NCBI GenBank assembly: GCA_033557465.1
Contig: CM066031.1
Span: 171,461,043-171,525,042 of the forward strand
Direction of reading: 5' to 3'
Length of the DNA stretch: 64,000 nt
Origin: Ichthyophis bannanicus
Taxonomy: Eukaryota > Chordata > Amphibia > Gymnophiona > Ichthyophiidae
Shown: positions 12,686 to 22,445 of the stretch, in pieces
How positions within the stretch are numbered: the stretch's first letter is position 1
How the letters are laid out: the number at the start of each line of letters is the position of its first letter
The notes under the pieces: generated by a model
Told to the model about the DNA's origin: nothing
Seen by the model: the letters and a program-made list of their open reading frames with translations, nothing else
The model's database searches: none
Program-made: the position numbers and the translations under genes

Positions 12686-12818
12686 TCACACTGGATGTTT
12701 CTAGGTGTTTCTCTGATTCCATCATCTGCTGGCAGGGGAACTTAATCCACTTGTCTGGACTGGTCTAGCAGGACTCCAGGAAAGAGAATTATCAGGCAAG
12801 TTAAAGTTCCTTTCACAT
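12686..12818 (-). repeat. DIRS-A right inverted terminal repeat with extension
   Basis: Reverse complement of the left terminus (12686-12771), followed by a right-only extension of about 45 bp. The extension shares AGGAAAG-GAATTA-CAGG-AAG with DIRS-B at 30855-30880. An unequal right ITR is a standard feature of DIRS elements. Confidence 0.7.
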
Positions 12819-12873
12819 GCAGTTGATTAAACTGGGAGTTTGAATATTGTCTTTGTTTTTATATACACACCAG

Positions 12874-13086
12874 ATTCTATGGCTGCTGATCCTGAGCTTT
12901 TATTGAGGATTAAAGAGGAGGATGAGCTACATCGCAGTAATCATTCTGCCTTTGACGGAAAGGAAAATATCCCCAGTACTAGCATGGTGCCACCAAATAT
13001 CTCATCTGTGTTTTCAGTCATCATTAAAGAGGAAGAAGAACCGTACGCCATAGAACATCCTGAGAGAAGAGAGACTCCCATAACGA
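12874..13086 (+). CDS. Internal exon of a probable zinc-finger gene (acidic linker exon)
   Basis: A clean 213-bp phase-1/phase-1 exon. It is preceded by a pyrimidine-rich tract ending in CACACCAG (acceptor AG at 12872-12873) and followed by the consensus donor GTAAGT at 13087-13092. It encodes about 71 residues rich in Glu and Pro, with the repeated motif 'IKEEDE' (LLLRIKEEDELHRSNHS) and 'IKEEEEPYAIEHPERRE'. Motifs of the form I-K-x-E-E-E-P-Y are common in the linker exons between the KRAB box and the C2H2 array of amphibian zinc-finger genes (from memory). No KRAB or C2H2 exon is visible nearby, so the gene would have to extend outside this part of the window. It could be a remnant of a duplicated cluster. 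Unlike its surroundings it has no stop or frameshift. Confidence 0.6.
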
Positions 13087-13140
13087 GTAAGTAGTAAGAA
13101 GTGATTACAGATAAACTCTTATAGGAGTGTGCTGTCATTT

Positions 13141-13520
13141 TTATCTTTATTAAAAATTTAATATACCACCTTTCCTATTATTAGCAAAGCGGTTTACAAT
13201 AAAATCATAATAATCAAAAATGGGAAAGGAACACCATGTTATTTCAAAGCAGCAGAAAAGTCATATAGAGGCAGAAAATGGACTAAAGCAAATAGAAAGT
13301 ACATATGAATACACACAAAAAATAGAAGATGCTTGTGTCCGGCTGAGTTGGGCACCATTCTAAAGTCCCCAGATGAAGAGGTGAAGAGAGAAGTTTTAAG
13401 AGCAGCCCTGAATCTTTTTATATCTTTTATATCTTTTTCTGTATGACGTGCAGAAGAAAGGGAATTCCATAAGGTAGGTGCAGGAAAATGACATGAAAAT
13501 ATTGGCAACACGTTGTGTTT
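13141..13520 (-). mobile_element. L2-type LINE 3' fragment
   Basis: The minus-strand frame 13239-13526 includes FPAPTLWNSLSSARHTEKD and FRAALKTSLFTSSSGDF, the typical C-terminus of L2 ORF2 ('APKLWNSLP ... FKKALKTHLF'). On its 3' side it runs into the tail motif ATATACCACC ... AGCGGTTTACAATAAAATC at 13141-13210. This copy is the clearest evidence that the recurrent 'gcggtttaca' tail belongs to an L2 lineage. Confidence 0.7.
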
Positions 13521-14699
13521 GCCCATCTAGAAATTACTCAAACTAAATTGTTTGAGCTCCTTAACTCTGAGTTTTCAGAGCTATTTTTTTGACTGTTGCA
13601 ACTGAGCCAGCCTTTGTTGGGGAAGGAGCCAAGACCAGTCATTAGCAAGCATAGCTTGAAGCTGCCAATCTTAACTTGCCTCTCTTTAATCTGAGACCCA
13701 TACAGTTTACCGGGACTTTTCCTGGATTTTGCCTTTGTTGGGTAGGAGCTTTGGGGGAGTCCAGACTCAGAGTGAGAGAAATGTGTTATAATGTGGCTGC
13801 TATTTATCTTAGTGCTTGACTTTCCCAAAACAAAGTTGCGCAAGTATAATCGAGGCTCTCCGTCGACATGCAGGATGTATCAGCCATACAGGTGGGTGAT
13901 GTTATCTGACATTACCAAGACAGAGCCCAGAAAGCTAGAACTCTTTCTAGATAAGTGCAGGAGTTTCCACCTCATCCCTTTCCTCGCTCTGATTCCTCAG
14001 TATTCCCATTTATGCTACCGCTTGGACGTATTCAGACTCTCTCCTTGTTGCGCAAGTGGTGAAAAAAGAAAGAGACCCAAAGAAGAATTAAAAACAAGAA
14101 GAAAACAGAAGAGAACACTATAACCATTGATTCAAAGAAAGGATTTCATCTTGTTGTTTTCATGTTGGCACAGCTTAAGCATTGCCCCTGTGCTAGCTGC
14201 AGCTAGTTATCACACCAAATGTTATCACTGCCTGAGCCCTCACATAGCATAAATAACTGTCTGCACTTTAGAAGAATATTACCAAGCACATGAAGATATA
14301 GGGTGTCGAAGACAGAGGAAGTTTGCTCTTCCACCTCTTTTTCACTGATACATCCCAGATACTGATAGGGTAAGGAGGGCTTGGTGTCCAAAAGTTCCGA
14401 ATGTCCCAGATTCCATTCTTCTGTTTTTGGCTTCATGAGCAAGCCGAGACACTAAACAATGACCCTTCTCTGAGGGTTCTCGAACTAAATGAAGAAGGGT
14501 TGAAGATCACCATAAACTTCAGTAATCATTAACCCCTGCCAGGACATCCACTCTAATGCAGATACTCGGGAATGGCCCAGTGACTCAGTCCAAACGTAAG
14601 CACTTGAAAGACTGCACAAACCTGGTCCATGCAGAATAGGTGGTTAGGTCTCTCCACCTCTGCACAGATGACCTCCATGTCAGTTGTGGCAGCCGAAGC
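13521..14699. other. Unclassified; possible decayed DIRS-E gag at the right
   Basis: No supported gene. An open frame at 13791-14123 ends in a Lys/Arg-rich stretch but shows no domain. The part after about 14440 may be the decayed gag region of DIRS-E, since it leads straight into DIRS reverse-transcriptase sequence, but I cannot show homology there. Confidence 0.35.
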
Positions 14700-16500
14700 G
14701 TTGGTGCAGCCAGGGGATTCCTAGAAGATGAAGCCCTCTTGGTGTAGACCTCAGTACCCACCTCCATGCGTTATCATATGCCGTAAAAATTCTGAATGCT
14801 TTCTTCTGCACAGTCATCTGTGCCGATGCCGATATAGTAATTGCATATGTAGAAGACTCAACAGGATACATAGAAAAGGCAGGGAGGCACTGGTTCCTAC
14901 CTCCTATACAGAGAGGCAGCGAACAATACAAATAGTGCTTTTCCAAGGGCAACTTCCCCTACTGAAAGAGAAATTCAAGATTGGCTCCCTAGTCACAGTG
15001 CTACATCACAAGGCCCGATTATATGCATTAGATCTCAAGCATGCTTATACTCATATTCTCATTTGATCATGTTGCAAGAGATTCTTCCATTTCACTCTCC
15101 TAGATTCACACTGCCAGTACAGAGTCCTTCCTTTTGCCCTTTCAGCAACGCCAAGGGTAGTAGTAGTAGTACACCTCCACAAGGAAGAAATTTTCATCTT
15201 CCATTATCTAGACAACTGACTAGTCAAAGGACCCTCGCTTATAATTACCAGCTCAATGCTTAAACCCATTGTAAACCTCTTCAAGTATTTGAGTTTATTA
15301 ATTAATTATGACTAGGGCTTTTGATTTTAGGTTCTAACCAATAAATGCCAATAAAACACCTGATGCAAAAAATGTAAATAGGTATTACCTAATAAACACT
15401 GGAAAAATACCACTTCCTCAGTACTCTTTCACCCCTTCCCTAATTTGTCTTGTATCCTCCACTCAGTTCTTGTGTCTTTTCTGTTCTTATGACTCTTAAG
15501 TGACGCAAACATACATGCAGCAATTGTAACCATAGCGTAAAAACGCCAATAAATCCCGATTTGTTTTGTATCATAAAAAAAACCCTAATTGGCTAGAAAC
15601 ATAAACACATACATTTACATTTTATAAATGCCTAAGAATTGAAGCCTTAATTACGACAAATCACCCCTTCAGTCAACCTAGAGTATCCAGTACATAGCAC
15701 TATTGATAGACACCAACGAGGGCTCTTCCCGAGGGCCAGGCTTGATGTGCTAAAAGTAATGCCTTCACCTACAGCCTGTTCTCTTATGAGCCTTCTTGGC
15801 CACATGTCACCATTACAATGGGCATCAAAACCCCAGTGGAATAAATTTAACCATCCTCTCACAAAATCTGCCTTTTTTTGACCCCTTAAGCTGGTGGGAG
15901 ACAATTCACAACCTAACTCTTGACCTTCCACTTCATCTGCAGCCTCAAGCCACAAGCATTAACTATGGCTGCATCCAAGATAAGGTGGTGAGCTCATACT
16001 CTCTCCGTGGCCATCCGAAGATACTGGCACGGGCAGAAAAGAGAGCCCCAAGTTCAAGAAAGAAGATGTGCAGTTCTTTTCAATGGTTTAAAGACTTTCC
16101 AAAGAGATCTCGGAGACAAGTTCATTCTGAATCAGATCAACAACCAGGTAATCATATATGCTACAAAAAAGTAAGGGGGCACTGGATCTAGCCTTCTAGA
16201 GGCAATGAGGCTGTGAGAATTGGGAATTAGGTAGCACACTATCTTTTCTGAAGACAACTTATGTTCCTGGAAGGGACAGTATAGTGGCGAGCAAACTTAG
16301 TCATCATCGACAGATCACTTTTCTAGCACAGAAAATACAAAGTTACCTCTTTTCTGCTCAAGGGGGCCAAGTCAGAACAAGCTTGCATTGGATGTTCTCA
16401 GCATCAGCTTGGAGTCAAAGTTCCTGTATGCTTATTCCTCCATCCCATTGATAGCCAGGACATTACACTTACTGAGACAGGGTTCGAGGGGAAGTGCAGC
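14700..16500 (+). mobile_element. DIRS-E, segment 1: reverse transcriptase to RNase H region (old copy)
   Basis: Decayed DIRS pol of the DIRS-C type. KEKFKIGSLVTVLHHKARLY and ALDLKHAYTHILI (about 14967-15063) match REKFKMLTLGILLPYL and SLDLKDAYTHILI of DIRS-C. CQYRVLPFALSATP (about 15115-15155) and the Y-L-D-N block FHYLDN (about 15195-15212) follow. After a small insertion come LLGHM (about 15795), a VPGRDS-VASKLS block (about 16265-16300) and FLYAYSSIPLIARTLHLL (about 16420-16475), matching LLYAFPPIPLVSRTLFKVL. It is interrupted at about 16500-16650 by the R2/R4-like LINE and continues at 22030. Confidence 0.7.
15308..15600. mobile_element. Small non-coding insert in DIRS-E, MITE-like
   Basis: This AT-rich stretch separates two blocks of the DIRS-E pol that are contiguous in DIRS-C. 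Its ends, CTAGGGCTTTTGATTTTA at 15312 and CATAAAAAAAACCCTAATTGG at about 15573, are imperfect inverted repeats of each other. No clear target duplication was found. It has no coding capacity. Confidence 0.35.
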
Positions 16501-16649
16501 ATAAAATTCACTAGCTGTGGTTGGTGAATTGCTGTGCATCTCTTCGGGAGAGAGAATATAGTTCCCTGCCCAAGCTTTGCTGGGTACTTTCACGTGGTGA
16601 CACCATTGTACAAAATCTATACTAAATCCCATCCAGACGACACTACAGT

Positions 16650-19600
16650 TGAAGTATGATAGGAAAGGGAAAAAAAATCCCCACATACCGGCCGCACATT
16701 GCTCAGGATAAAAAGGTGTCCACCTGTAGCTTCCGCACTAGGGCTAACGATGGTGGTAGCGATAGTGCAGACATTGCAGATGCAGGTAACATCCCTGCCA
16801 CAGATATAGGCCATGGTGAGCGTGTTTGTGGACCCACTGTAGCAGGAGATAAACCACAGAAATTAATGAAAAAGTTAAGAGGATTAACTACAGTTAAGTG
16901 GCCTTCTGCAGATAAGGAGGAGATAACGTACTGCTACTTTTATGCTACAAACCCTATATTTAAATCAAGAAGGTATATAAAGAGAATCTGACAAAAACTG
17001 AAAGAAAGGAAAATTGCCACAAGAAAAACTGCAAAAAGCAACAGAAGAAAATTTAAGATCTTTAATCTCACAGATTAAAATAAAGAAGTATGTGAATGAT
17101 AACATCTTGAATCAACTAAATGCTTCCGTGGAAAAAGAGAGACAGGGAGGAGGAGGAGACTTAGGTGAGAGTACCAGAAGAAAGAAATACATAGAAAAAG
17201 AAAGCACAGTTGAGGGGGAGATGGAGTTTAGAGTTTTGGAACTGCAGGAGAGTGAGTTGAATAAAGGACAGGCAACCAATCAACTGAAGAGGAGGAAGAA
17301 AGGGAGGAGAAAGACCCAGAGATGGAGGAATTCATGATCGAACTCCTAGTCCACATGGAAAAAGATGAATATGCTGGGTTCCAGGCAAGGGAAAGATTAC
17401 CCAAGTTAAATTTAGCACCTAAGGTTAAAATTATGATAATTAAGATGAACAAGGCCATATCCTGTATAAAGGGATCATATATTGACATCACTGAAATATA
17501 TCAAATACAATATTGTGTAGCTAAAATTATTACTGCAAGAATACTATCAACTAAAGTGCAGAGCCAGAAGAAAAAGAATAATAACAGTTCCTCCTTGGAA
17601 AAAGTGCATTGAAAGAAAAATACAATCATTACATGTGGAAATATCTCTGATTAACGGGCATCTAAAAGGATTAAGATCATCAAAGATATTGAGGTGATCC
17701 AAGACATCAAGCTGAAGCATGCTGCATTAATAGAAGTTAATGTATATGTTCCAACAATACATTGAAAGTTGCAGCAGAAGCACAAAAACTGCGAAGATAA
17801 GAAAACAGAAAAGAAATATATCAAAATAAACTATTTAGATAACCCAAAACAGTTCTACAGGGAATTGGGAAAGAGTATTAATATGGCAAAAACACCACCA
17901 ACCAAAGCTGAAACAGAAACCTTCTGGAGAAGCCTATACGAGGACCTCATACAGCACAATCGAGAAGCAGAATGGTTACCCTGCATACAGGAACATTTAG
18001 AAAATCAAACATCTAAGCTATGGAATGGCCTGTAGTAACAACAAAAGAGCTGGAAAGCAGGTTAAATTGAGCTCCAAACTGGAAGAACCCTGACCCAGAT
18101 GGAGTGACCAACCTTTGGCTCAAACAGTTATCACCAAGACCTGTCAAACTGCAAAAAACAATTTATCCAGCAGCCGAACGTCACACTGCAATGGCTTATA
18201 ACAGGAAGAACATTTCTCCTCCCAAAGGGGGACCCAAGTAACATTCCCAAAAATTACAGACCAGTAACTTGTCTACTTACAATCTAGATGTTCACTGCAA
18301 TAGATGTAGACAGAATATATGATCATATCGAATCCAATAACATCATGGCAATGGAGCAAAAGGGCAGTAAGAGGGAGCATATGGAACCGAAGACCACTTA
18401 AATAAGGCCATCATGGCCAGTTCTAAGAAAAACAGAAGTCTCAATATAGCATGGACTGATTGTAAGAAAGCTTTTGACAGCATCCCACACTCTTGGCTAA
18501 TAAATTGCCTTGAGGTGCATAAGGTAAGTCCTGGTTACATTAAGTACACCAGGACAATATAGTAAACCACCCTATTTTTGAAATATGAAGATGGTCAGTC
18601 CATCATTCCTAACAAAGATCCAGTGAGGAATATTTCCGGAGATTCCCTGTTGCCACTTGTGTTTTGTATGGCACTTAATCCAATGAGTACTCTCATCAGC
18701 TCTTTGGGATATGGATTTACCCTGAATCCTAAAGAAGGTAACAACCTAGAGGTAACATCCCATTTACTATTTGTAGACGACCTGAAGCTCTACAGTTCCA
18801 GTGACCAACAATTAGCTGAGGAACTTCGTGTAGTGAAAAGCTTTTCTGATGACATCAGGAAAGACTTATGGCCTAGACAAATGTGCTGAGACGACATTTT
18901 TTTTAAGAGGAAAATTGAGCAAAACAGAAAACATCTCCTTGGGTGAGGCTGTGACATTAAGGAGCTTGAACAGGAAGGCGTAATTATCTTGGAGTAGAGA
19001 AGGAACGACATTCAAACAAAAATTACTGAGAGAAAAGATCAGTAAAAAATACTATAGAAGATTAAAATCATAATTGAAAAGTGCCTTAACATCACGGAAT
19101 AAGATACAAGCTATCAATCAGCTGGCAATTCCTGTACTCTCATACAGCTTTGGGATTGTAGACTGGCCTCTTAAAGATCTTGAAAAACTGGATGTGCGAA
19201 CAAGAAAACCCCTCCATGTTCATGAAGCAATTTACAAGAATCAGTATATGCCAAGACTATATTTCCCTAGAGCTGAAGGAGGGCTAGGCCTCAGAGATTG
19301 ATTATACCTATAGAGCTGCCTCCAGACGTACCTAACTGCATCATCGGATCCAAATACGTAGAAAGTGCTGAAATATGAAAGTAAACGTCCAGAATCTGTC
19401 TTAATCATCAAACTTGGACAAGCGTTCCAACGACTAGAAGGACTGAATGAGAATCCACAAGCACATACAGGAAAGGAAGAAACAGAATTTGCAAAACAAG
19501 AAAAAAAGCTCTTCAAAAAATTAGATCAGTAAACGAGGCAAAACAAATGACAAATGCACATAGTGGGAAATACAAAGTGTTACTCCAGGAACCCTTTGTC

Positions 19601-19915
19601 AATCAAAAGCAGACATATGAATGGTTAAGGAGAAATAAACTGAAACCAAAGTATGAGAGACTGATAGTTGCAGTCCAGGGCAGCGGATTACAGACTAGAT
19701 GGTATACAGCAAGCATTGAAAAAACTGGCAAATAGACACATGTCAGTTCTATAACAAAGACCTGGAAATAGTGACTCACCTCATAGCTGGCTGTGAAGTT
19801 CTGATGGTATAAAATTTCTATACAGAAAGGCACAAGAAAGTAGCATGTCTTATACATTGGAAGTTCTGTAAACACTATAACATCATTGTAACTGAAAAGC
19901 ACTGGGATCTTGACC
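16650..19915 (+). mobile_element. R2/R4-like LINE with restriction-like endonuclease, segment 1
   Basis: A single-ORF LINE, heavily mutated. In order it has an N-terminal charged region, FWRSLYEDLIQHNREAEWLP (about 17923-17980), NWKNPDPDGVTNLWLKQLS (about 18078-18135), and the first catalytic block SLNIAWTDCKKAFDSIPHSW (about 18440-18497). These are followed by GDSLLPLVFCMALNP (about 18640-18685), HLLFVDDLKLYSSSDQQ (F-V-D-D in place of F-x-D-D, about 18760-18810) and IPVLSYSFGIVDWP (about 19125-19170). After the RT come a CCHC-type block (CQFYN ... THLIAGC) and RHKKVACLIHWKFCKH (about 19830-19880). RT followed by CCHC and endonuclease is the R2/R4 plan. A plus-strand L2 interrupts it at about 19916-21588. 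Confidence 0.75.
18440..18890 (+). pseudogene. R2/R4-like reverse transcriptase core
   Basis: Core palm motifs of the R2/R4-like element. The Asp-containing block TDCKKAFDSIPHSW is followed by the frame 18578-18889, with NISGDSLLPLVFCMALNPMS and LFVDDLKLYSSSDQQLAEEL and then KSFSDDI. The enzyme would copy element RNA at a nicked target site. The frame is closed by stops on both sides, so the protein cannot be made. Confidence 0.7.
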
Positions 19916-20324
19916 CTTGGATTTAGCCAAGAACAAGTCACTGGAGACTTTGACCATATCCAAGGGTCTTTACTCTATCCTCATCATTTTTTACTTTTCT
20001 GCTGCTTTTGACACTGTTGACCACCACCTTCTTCTTGACACATTGTCTTCACTTGGTTTTAGGGACTCTGTACTGTCCTGGTTCTCATCTTATCTTTCCT
20101 ATCGCTCTTGTAGTGTTTCTTATGGTGGTTCCTCCTCTACTGCTATTCCTTTCTCAGTTGGGGTACCCCAGGGATCTGTTCTCAGCCCTCTCCTTTTCTC
20201 TCTTTACACAAGTCCCTTGGTGCTCTCATCTCCTTCCATGGATTTCGGTATCATTTTTATGTCAATGATTCTCAGACCTTTCTACACCTGGTATCTCTTT
20301 GACACTCCAGACCCGCATCTCTGC

Positions 20325-20340
20325 TTGCCTGTCTGACATC
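20325..20340 (+). repeat. 16-bp target site duplication, left copy
   Basis: TTGCCTGTCTGACATC occurs here and again, identical, at 20679-20694, flanking the inverted-repeat insert. The L2 frame reads on correctly if the insert and one copy are removed. Confidence 0.9.
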
Positions 20341-20395
20341 AACAGAACAAAAACGGGTGCACCAGAGGTGATGATAAAATGTTTTATTACAAAAT

Positions 20396-20432
20396 CCCCA
20401 ATGCGTTTCAGCTAGATGTCTTCTTCAGGGGG
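20396..20432 (-). ncRNA. Hammerhead ribozyme motif, left arm
   Basis: On the minus strand: CCCC, CTGAAGA (20428-20422), a weakened stem II, an intact GAAAC box (20409-20405) and TT-GGGG (to 20396). Here the conserved core is kept but stem II has lost pairs and stem III has a C-A mismatch at a former CpG. The two arms have decayed at different positions, and together they show the ancestral motif. Confidence 0.65.
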
Positions 20433-20545
20433 AATTCGCTATAAAGCCAATGGAAACAAAAAACAAAGAGATTTATCCTTATGTATCATGAACTGTTCTT
20501 GCATGGAAACGCTGAACTGGCAGGCCATTGGCTTTATAGCGAATT

Positions 20546-20582
20546 CCCCCTGAAGAAGGCATCCAGCCAAAATGTGTTGGGG
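20546..20582 (+). ncRNA. Hammerhead ribozyme motif, right arm (mutated)
   Basis: Stem I strand CCCC (20546-20549), core CTGAAGA (20550-20556), stem-loop II GGC-ATCCA-GCC (20558-20568), GAAA box changed to AAAA (20569-20572), a minimal stem III A/T and T-G pair, cleavage-site T at 20578, and stem I closing strand GGGG (20579-20582). The G-to-A change in the GAAA box hits a conserved core position, so cleavage is probably lost. Confidence 0.65.
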
Positions 20583-20678
20583 TTTCTGTAATAAAACATT
20601 TTATCACAACCTCTGGTGCACCTGTTTTTGTTCTGTTTATGGCCTACACCCATGGGTGTTTGCGCTCTCCTTTTTGTT

Positions 20679-20694
20679 TTGCCTGTCTGACATC
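20679..20694 (+). repeat. 16-bp target site duplication, right copy
   Basis: Identical to 20325-20340. Confidence 0.9.
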
Positions 20695-21588
20695 GCCACC
20701 TGGATGTCTCACCGCCGTTTGGAATTAAACAGGGCCAAAACCAAACTTCTTGGTTTTCCCCCTAAGCCTTCCTCCCCCCCATCCTCCGTTCTCTGTGCAT
20801 GTACTCTTCTACTTCCTGTTTCCTTGGCCTGCAACCTTGGGGTCATCTTTGATGCCTCCCTTTCTTTCTCCTCAGATATCCAACAGATAGCTAAAACCTG
20901 TCATTTTTTTTCTTTTTAACATTAACAAAATTTCTGAACACACACTACTAAAACACTTGTCCACTCTCTAATTACTTCCCGTCTTGACTATTGCAACTTC
21001 CTTCTTGCTGGTCTCCCTCCGAGTCACCTCTCTCCCCTTCAGTCTATTCAGAACTCTGCTGCGCAATTAATCTTTCACCAGCCTTGATATACTCACATAA
21101 CCTCTCTTCTCAAATCACTTCATTGCCTTCCTTTCTGTTTCCATATCCAATTCAAGCTGCTTCTTCTGGCCTATAAGTGCATTCACTCTTCTGCTTATCA
21201 CTACTTTTCCTTTCTTCTCACTCCCTATACCACTCTTCTATTGGCTTACTTCTCTTTGCTTCCACTGCCAACTGCAGACTTCAGTCCTTTCACCTTGCTG
21301 CTCCTTATGCCTGGAACATGCTCCCTGAGTTTGTGTGTCAGGCTTCATCTCTGCCCCTTTTCAAGTCCATGCTGAAGGCTCACTTCTTTGAAGCTGCATT
21401 TGGATCCTGACCCCCTTATTTCCTATGTCTCCTCATCCTTTGCTTTCCCCCTTATTCGTATCTTTGGTCTGGGCTGTCTTAATTAGATTGTAAGCTCTAA
21501 TGAGCAGGGTCTGTCTTTATATATGTCTGTACAGTGCTGTGTATGCCTTGTAGCGCTTTATAAATGTTTACTAGTAGTAGCAGAATTA

Positions 21589-21975
21589 TAGAGAATGAAG
21601 AGGTTATGATCACCTGGGACATACATAGTGGTAAAGGAGAAAAACACCAGAACGGCATGGATAATAGAGGTGTTGGTTCCAAGTGATTATTCTGTGAATT
21701 ACGTGGAGAGGCAGAAGATCCTGAAGTAGCAAGAAATGCAGTCGGAGACCAAGAAAACGTGGCAGAAAGATACAGAAAGATTTCCCATTGTATTGGGAGC
21801 CACAGGCTTGATAAAGAAGAATTTCCAAGTACATCTTGACAAACTACCCCCACCCATTACATCTTACGAACTTCAGAAGGAAGTTCTCTTTAGTACGATG
21901 CAAGCGCTTCGCCGAGCATTAGCAGTAAATTTGAGAGACAGAGATCATACGCCACATACCCAGGCTTAGAAGTGA
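21589..21975 (+). mobile_element. R2/R4-like LINE, segment 2: endonuclease C-terminus
   Basis: The ORF resumes after the L2 insertion. A block VLVPSDYSVNYVERQKILK (about 21670-21730, one frame) leads into the frame 21736-21969 with FPIVLGATGLIKKNFQVHLD and SYELQKEVLFSTMQALRRAL. This is the conserved C-terminal block of the restriction-like-endonuclease LINEs ('PIVIGALGLIKKGL ... LQKIALLGTAHILRKVL'). It confirms that segments 1 and 2 are one element. Confidence 0.75.
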
Positions 21976-22029
21976 GGTTCATGACTGTCATGGTATGTGC
22001 AAAACTAACTCATTTGGAGAAATGGCCCC

Positions 22030-22218
22030 CAGAGACAGGACCATACCACAGTGATCCTCATTGCACCAGCCTGATCCCAACGGCTTTGGTTCCCTCGGCT
22101 TCAGAATCTTTTGGTTGATATTCTAGTTTGACTAAAACATCTAACCTTCCTCATAACACAGGATCAGGGGATGGCGCTGCACTCCAATAACTCGGATATT
22201 GAACAGCTTCTAATGCAG
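22030..22218 (+). mobile_element. DIRS-E, segment 2: pol C-terminal region
   Basis: Continues DIRS-E after the R2/R4-like insertion. TVILIAPA-SQRLWFPRLQNL and LITQDQGMALHSNN align with FMILVAPRWPRQPWFPLLLQL and LLTQDQGSLLHPNL of DIRS-C. The next DIRS sequence is beyond the MITE. Confidence 0.65.
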
Positions 22219-22437
22219 CAGGGGTGCACAAGTTCAGTCCATGAGGGCCTTAAACAGGCCACGTTTTCAGAAAATCCCTAATGAGATAGATTTGCATACT
22301 AATAGCACTATACAAATAATAAATAGTAGTAGTAGCAGTAAATGGAGGTTGTATGTATGCAGATCTGTCTCATGCATTGATATCGTGAAAACGTGGCCTG
22401 TTTGAGACTCTCAGTGACTTTTATTTGGGCACCTCAG
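22219..22437. mobile_element. hAT-type MITE with 8-bp TAATGCAG duplication
   Basis: A 219-bp non-coding element with termini CAGGGGTGCACAAG (22219) and, inverted, CTGAGGTGCCCAAA (from 22437). A longer inverted-repeat section contains CAGGCCACGTTTTCA (22256-22270) and its complement TGAAAACGTGGCCTG (22386-22400). Perfect 8-bp duplications TAATGCAG lie at 22211-22218 and 22438-22445; that length fits hAT-type transposition. The middle contains a short L2-type tail (22298-22343, with TAGTAGTAG). It disrupts DIRS-E. Confidence 0.85.
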
Positions 22438-22445
22438 TAATGCAG

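Larger units (their letters stand above)
8374..12818 (+). mobile_element. DIRS-A: old tyrosine-recombinase retrotransposon lacking its recombinase
   Basis: A decayed DIRS element in plus orientation. Its inverted termini are at 8374-8463 and about 12686-12771. The right end carries an extension to about 12818 (CCAGGAAAGAGAATTATCAG) that closely resembles the right-end extension of DIRS-B. Inside are gag remnants (9148-10570), reverse transcriptase (about 10790-11620) and RNase H plus downstream region (about 11620-12375), then directly a degraded ICR at about 12405-12435. The recombinase ORF, about 1 kb in DIRS-B, is missing. G-runs at 10077-10091 and 11927-11941 also break the frames. Confidence 0.8.
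20341..20678. mobile_element. Inverted-repeat retroelement insert with hammerhead motifs (Penelope-like pLTR pair)
   Basis: Two arms of about 113 bp, 20341-20453 and 20525-20638, are inverted copies of each other, separated by about 71 bp and followed by a 40-bp right extension. Each arm contains the core of a minimal type I hammerhead ribozyme. The right arm (plus strand, 20546-20582) has CCCC, CTGAAGA, stem GGC/GCC, a GAAA box mutated to AAAA, and closing TT-GGGG. The left arm (minus strand, 20432-20396) has CTGAAGA and an intact GAAA, with GGGG closing the CCCC strand. The 16-bp perfect target duplication indicates retroposition. Hammerheads in inverted or tandem pseudo-LTRs are known from Penelope-like elements; assignment to that group is inference. 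Confidence 0.75.
19916..21588 (+). mobile_element. L2 LINE, 5'-truncated, inserted in the R2/R4-like LINE
   Basis: Plus-strand L2. RT blocks [20 protein letters not shown] and [20 protein letters not shown] (19990-20220) are followed by CNLGVIFDASLSFSSDIQQI (about 20830-20890), TSRLDYCNFLLAGLPPSHLS (about 20980-21030) and AAPYAWNMLPEFVCQAS (about 21297-21350). The 3' end has the L2 signature GCTGTGTATGCCTTGTAGCG followed by CTTTATAAATG and a TAGTAG repeat (21536-21583). A 338-bp inverted-repeat element sits inside at 20341-20678. Frames are broken, so it is a dead copy. Confidence 0.85.

Noticed and set aside
13791..14123. 110-codon plus-strand frame with basic C-terminus
   Set aside because: No domain, and splice context absent. 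Basic tail comes from an A-rich stretch.
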